In this document: positions 61,101-64,000 of the stretch, one piece after another
How the letters are laid out: each line of letters begins with the position of its first letter
Position numbering within the stretch: the stretch's first letter is position 1
Assembly: GCA_963836015.1 (NCBI GenBank)
Contig: CAWIIF010000015.1
Coordinates: 868,001 to 932,000, forward strand
Origin: CAWCDJ01 sp963836015
GTDB lineage: Bacteria; Acidobacteriota; Terriglobia; Bryobacterales; Bryobacteraceae
DNA: 64,000 nucleotides
Reading direction: 5' to 3'
Position numbers and translations under genes: made by a program
Notes under the pieces: generated by a model
Database searches by the model: none
Told to the model about the DNA's origin: nothing
The model's input: the letters and a program-made list of their open reading frames with translations, nothing else

Positions 61101-62768
61101 ATGAGCGGACCAACCGCAGCTCAATTTCCCATGGAAGAAGAAGTCCGGCGGCTCCGTGTGCGCGTCGCCGAGTTGGAAGAGGAGATCGGCCGCATTCGCG
61201 GTCCTGAAGAGGCTCCCGGCCCCCCGAATGCCGCGGCTCTCCGCGAAGGAGAGCTGCAACAGGTGTTCGACAACATCTCGGTATGCATGTTCCTGGTTGA
61301 TGTCACCCCCGATGGCCGTTTCAAGTACGGAGGCTTCAATTCCGCCGAGGAGCAGGCGGTGGGCCTTACGAGTGCCGAGGTGTCCGGCAAATTTGTCGAA
61401 GAGGTGTTCGCCGCGGATATGGCGAATAAGCTCCTTGCCAACTATCGCCGCTGTTTGGAAGCGGGTGCGCCCCTCAACTATGACGATGAGCTGAATCTGC
61501 CCGCCGGCAGGAGGTACTTCCACTCGAACCTCATCCCCATGCGAAATGCCTCCGGCCGCATTCACCGGATCGTCGGCGCCTGCATCGACACGACCGATTT
61601 CAAACGGGCCCAGGAGGAGTCCCTGGCCCGGCAGAAGTTGGAAGGCATCGGAGTCCTCGCAGGCGGGATCGCCCATGACTTCAACAACCTGCTGGGCGGC
61701 ATCCTGGCGGAGGCCGAACTGGCGGCCGCGGAACTGGCGGCGGGCGAATCTCCCGCCGAGGGTATCCGGAAAATTAGAGCGGTTGCCAGTCACGGCGCGG
61801 AGATTGTCCGCGAGTTGATGATCTACTCGGGACAGGATAGGTCCGATCCCGTCGAAGCCATCGATTTCTCGCGGCTCGTGAAAGAAATGCTCGAGCTGCT
61901 GAAAGTGACAATCTCGAAACATGCCGTCTTGACGATGGACCTGCAGCAGAGTCTTCCCCCAGTGCTGGGCAGGGCACCGCAGATCCGCCAGATCGTGATG
62001 AATCTGGTGATCAATGCGTCCGAGGCGCTTCGAGAGAAAGGCGGCGCAATCCGGATCGCGACATCGGCCGTAGTGCAGCCCCGGGACTCGGGTCCGAACG
62101 GCGCATCGCATCTGCCTTCGGGGAATTACTTAAGGCTGGAGGTCTCGGATACGGGCGTCGGTATGACGGAAGAGGTGCAGGCCAAGGTCTTCGATCCGTT
62201 CTTCAGTACCAAATTCGCCGGCCGCGGCCTGGGGCTTGCCGTGGTTCAGGGGATCGTGCGCGATCACGGCGGCACCATCGATCTTGTCAGCGCGCCTGGC
62301 CATGGGACGACGTTCGGGATCCTCCTCCCTTGCGCCGGCAAGACGGCTACCTCGATCCGCGGTACCACCGTGCGGCCTCACGAGAAGGAACATCGGCCTC
62401 CCTCCGGGACGGTTCTGGTCGTGGACGACGAAAACGTGTTGCGGCTGGCTGTCTCCAAAATGCTGCGAAAAGGCGGCTTTCAAGTCATTGAGGCAATCGA
62501 CGGCTCTTCCGCGTTAGACCTGGTGCGCACGCACAAGGATGAAATCGACGTGATGCTGTTGGATGCGACTTTGCCGGGGGTGCCGAGCAGGGAAGTCTTC
62601 GAGGAAGCCCGCCACCTGCGTCCCAACCTCGAAATGATTCTCACCAGCGCCTACAGCCGGGAAACGGTCGATGCCTCCTTTGCCGGCCTGCCTGTTGCGC
62701 GATTCATCCGCAAGCCTTTTCGCTTTGATCACCTCATGCACCTGCTCGAGGACATCCTTTCTCCCTAG
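61101..62768 (+). CDS. Hybrid histidine kinase (PAS, HisKA, HATPase, receiver)
   Basis: A soluble protein of 555 residues with no membrane segment. It has an N-terminal coiled coil (~10-35), a PAS domain (~50-175; VFDNISVCMFLVDV), and a dimerisation domain with the phospho-acceptor H192 in GIAHDFNNLL, the NtrB-like form. An HATPase follows with the N box MNLVINASEALREKG and G boxes DTGVGM and GRGLGLAVV. The C-terminal receiver (~430-555) has its Asp in MLLDATLPG (~488) and Lys in RFIRKPF. There is no cognate output regulator nearby, so the signal probably leaves through another phosphotransfer protein. The input to the PAS domain is unknown. Confidence 0.92.
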   Translation: MSGPTAAQFPMEEEVRRLRVRVAELEEEIGRIRGPEEAPGPPNAAALREGELQQVFDNISVCMFLVDVTPDGRFKYGGFNSAEEQAVGLTSAEVSGKFVEEVFAADMANKLLANYRRCLEAGAPLNYDDELNLPAGRRYFHSNLIPMRNASGRIHRIVGACIDTTDFKRAQEESLARQKLEGIGVLAGGIAHDFNNLLGGILAEAELAAAELAAGESPAEGIRKIRAVASHGAEIVRELMIYSGQDRSDPVEAIDFSRLVKEMLELLKVTISKHAVLTMDLQQSLPPVLGRAPQIRQIVMNLVINASEALREKGGAIRIATSAVVQPRDSGPNGASHLPSGNYLRLEVSDTGVGMTEEVQAKVFDPFFSTKFAGRGLGLAVVQGIVRDHGGTIDLVSAPGHGTTFGILLPCAGKTATSIRGTTVRPHEKEHRPPSGTVLVVDDENVLRLAVSKMLRKGGFQVIEAIDGSSALDLVRTHKDEIDVMLLDATLPGVPSREVFEEARHLRPNLEMILTSAYSRETVDASFAGLPVARFIRKPFRFDHLMHLLEDILSP

Positions 62769-62774
62769 AAACGG

Positions 62775-62880
62775 ATTGCGCCGCAAAACAGGGACTGGCT
62801 CGAATTTCGCTGCAGTTGCGAAATTCGGAGCCTGTACCTGGTTTGCCCTTATGCGAGTCAGACTGCGTGTCACGCATAAC
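62775..62880 (+). repeat. Hairpin intergenic repeat, copy 4 of 4
   Basis: The inner stem CGAATTTCGC/GCGAAATTCG is perfect, with a 7-nt loop. The outer stem GCAAAACAGG faces CCTGGTTTGC. The tail GCCCTTATGCGAG leads to the palindromic end TGCGTGTCACGCA. It lies between the hybrid kinase stop and the -10 element of the next gene. Confidence 0.85.
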
Positions 62881-62882
62881 GG

Positions 62883-62888
62883 TACGAT
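62883..62888 (+). promoter_or_regulatory. -10 element for leaderless GTG start at 62896
   Basis: TACGAT lies exactly 7 nt before the GTG at 62896, directly after repeat copy 4. No Shine-Dalgarno is visible. Confidence 0.45.
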
Positions 62889-62895
62889 AGAACCA

Positions 62896-63654
62896 GTGAT
62901 CCGAACGCGAAGGCAATGGTTGCAGGCCGCGACGCTGTGGCCGGCGTGTCTCGCCCTGCAGGCTGCGCGCAAAGAATTCTGGGACAGCCAGGACCCCGCC
63001 AGTTGGACCAGCGACGAGAAGCAGGTTCTGCTCGGCCAATCGCCGTGGGCGCGGGAAGGTTTCGCGCGCATGGAGGTGGAAAAGCCCCGGCGTACCACCG
63101 CCGGCTACGGAAACAACGGGAGACCGGGCGGCGACATGCCGGACATGAGGCCGGGGGTCCCGCCCGGGGGCGTGCGGAGCGTGCCCATTGGCGAGGCTCC
63201 GCCGCCGGTTCCAAACCCCGATCCGGGCCGTCCGGTGCAGTTCCGGGTGCTGGCGCGATGGGAGACCGCCAAGCCGGTTCGCCTGGCGGGCGGGCCGGAC
63301 GTGCCGGAACTGACCGGGAAGTTTTACGTGATCCGGCTGCGGGGGCTACCGTTGATGCCGCCGCCGAAAGCCCAGCCGGGAGAGGCTCCGCCCAATCCGA
63401 ACGAAGGCATGCTGCAGGCGATCAGGGCGGGCAGCCGGCTCGAGCGCAAGGACAAGCCCGGCCTTCCGTGTGCCCACCTGTTCACGGGGTCGGGCGATGC
63501 GGCGACTGAGGTGTTGCTCTTCTTCCCGCGCGGAGCGGACCCGATCACGCTGGCCGATAAGTCGGTGACGCTGGAGAGTTGGTTTCTCCAGTTCCACCTG
63601 TCGGTCAAGTTCCCCCTGAAGGAGATGGTGTACCGGGGCGAGCTCGCGCTCTGA
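62896..63654 (+). CDS. Exported hypothetical protein
   Basis: A protein of 252 residues that I do not recognise. The N-terminus TRRQWLQAATLWPACLALQAA is a Tat- or Sec-type signal. Mature residues start KEFWDSQDPASWTSDEKQ and LLGQSPWAREGF, a short motif seen in other acidobacterial secreted proteins. A Gly/Pro-rich linker (~70-110) and a beta-rich C-terminal half follow (FYVIRLRGLPLM, ATEVLLFFPRGADPI, FHLSVKFPLKEMVYRG). No active-site residues are evident. The GTG at 62896 is chosen from the signal peptide and the -10 spacing. Confidence 0.72.
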   Translation: MIRTRRQWLQAATLWPACLALQAARKEFWDSQDPASWTSDEKQVLLGQSPWAREGFARMEVEKPRRTTAGYGNNGRPGGDMPDMRPGVPPGGVRSVPIGEAPPPVPNPDPGRPVQFRVLARWETAKPVRLAGGPDVPELTGKFYVIRLRGLPLMPPPKAQPGEAPPNPNEGMLQAIRAGSRLERKDKPGLPCAHLFTGSGDAATEVLLFFPRGADPITLADKSVTLESWFLQFHLSVKFPLKEMVYRGELAL

Positions 63655-63676
63655 TCACGATTAGATCCACCCTGGT

Positions 63677-64000
63677 CTATCTCGCCGCCCTCGACGGCCT
63701 CCAGGCGAGAGTGGCTTCTTCGAACTGGTTTTCCGTCAACTGGCGAACATCCGAGCCGTCGGCGCGCATGACATAAATCTCGCCATCGGGTTGGGTGTTG
63801 TGCGGATGCAGGACGGCCTCATCCCGGAATCCGGCCCTCGCGCTGGTAAACGCGATCCATTTGCCGTCGGGCGACCAGGCGCAGTGCGCGTCGTTGCCCG
63901 GCGACCGCGTGAGCCGCTGGAGGTCCGTCCCGTCCGGTCGAATGGAATAGATCTCATAGTCGCCGTCGCGGTCGCTGGTGAACGCGATCCTGTCCCCCGC
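63677..64000 (-). CDS. TolB-like beta-propeller protein, C-terminal part only
   Basis: The reading frame is open from the window edge to the TAG at 63679-63677 and gives the last ~107 residues of a TolB/WD40-like propeller. Blade motifs are RIAFTSDRDGDYEIYSIRPDG, CAWSPDGKWIAFTSAR and EIYVMRADGSDVRQL. Such proteins are secreted or fused to kinase or regulatory domains in Acidobacteriota; the N-terminal part outside the window decides which. It converges on the previous gene with a 22-bp gap. Confidence 0.8.
   Translation of the reverse strand, partial: AGDRIAFTSDRDGDYEIYSIRPDGTDLQRLTRSPGNDAHCAWSPDGKWIAFTSARAGFRDEAVLHPHNTQPDGEIYVMRADGSDVRQLTENQFEEATLAWRPSRAAR

Noticed and set aside
1..64000. 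tRNA, rRNA, integrase or transposase genes
   Set aside because: I read the intergenic gaps for these and recognised none; every gap is under about 260 bp.

Overview
This window is a high-GC bacterial chromosome fragment. Its family content points strongly to Acidobacteriota, probably the Bryobacter/Solibacter lineage. The evidence is an Oar-type TonB-dependent receptor with an N-terminal carboxypeptidase-regulatory-like domain plus a broken relative, a GWxTD-domain protein, a TIGR03435-type soil protein, a decayed VWFA-related (TIGR03436-type) gene, NHL-repeat proteins with BACON and TIGR03437-type domains, CRTAC1/FG-GAP proteins, and many secreted quinoproteins and amidohydrolases. No rRNA, tRNA, CRISPR array, phage or intact insertion sequence was recognised.

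Layout. 0-8.4 kb: a quinoprotein dehydrogenase cut by the window edge, an orphan DUF4157 (eCIS-core-like) metallopeptidase with two annexin-like repeats, an oxidoreductase/M14 peptidase pair, and a small HExxH protein. 8.7-16.2 kb: an Oar-like receptor overlapping a GWxTD gene, both broken by single-base frameshifts, then an intact propeller-amidohydrolase. 16.3-18.0 kb: a graveyard of three truncated genes. 18.0-20.9 kb: an isochorismatase-fold hydrolase, an FG-GAP protein and a haem-binding protein. 20.9-28.6 kb: a tightly coupled minus-strand operon running receptor, TPR protein, molybdopterin enzyme, phosphatase-fold protein, unknown protein. 28.7-38.1 kb: a CRTAC1 protein, a very large protein that looks like a diphosphate-dependent PEP carboxykinase, a cytochrome-fused quinoprotein, and an FdhF/YdeP-type molybdoenzyme. 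38.1-41.7 kb: small genes flanked by a hairpin repeat. 41.8-57.3 kb: a carbohydrate-oriented block (double beta-helix protein, GH28, two NHL proteins, a DNA-binding-domain kinase translationally coupled to a GH32 fructosidase). 57.3-64 kb: an inositol-monophosphatase-family enzyme, an SGNH hydrolase, a FISUMP-type protein, a TIGR03435-type protein, a hybrid histidine kinase, an unknown protein and the end of a TolB-like propeller.

Most products carry export signals, so the region mainly serves uptake and periplasmic or extracellular breakdown of complex organic matter. Three cross-cutting signals stand out. (1) At least six genes have a TANNNT hexamer exactly 7 nt before the start codon and no Shine-Dalgarno, consistent with leaderless transcripts. 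(2) A hairpin-forming repeat of about 105 bp occurs in four intergenic copies, all in the same orientation. (3) Single-base frameshifts cluster at 9.1-12.6 kb.
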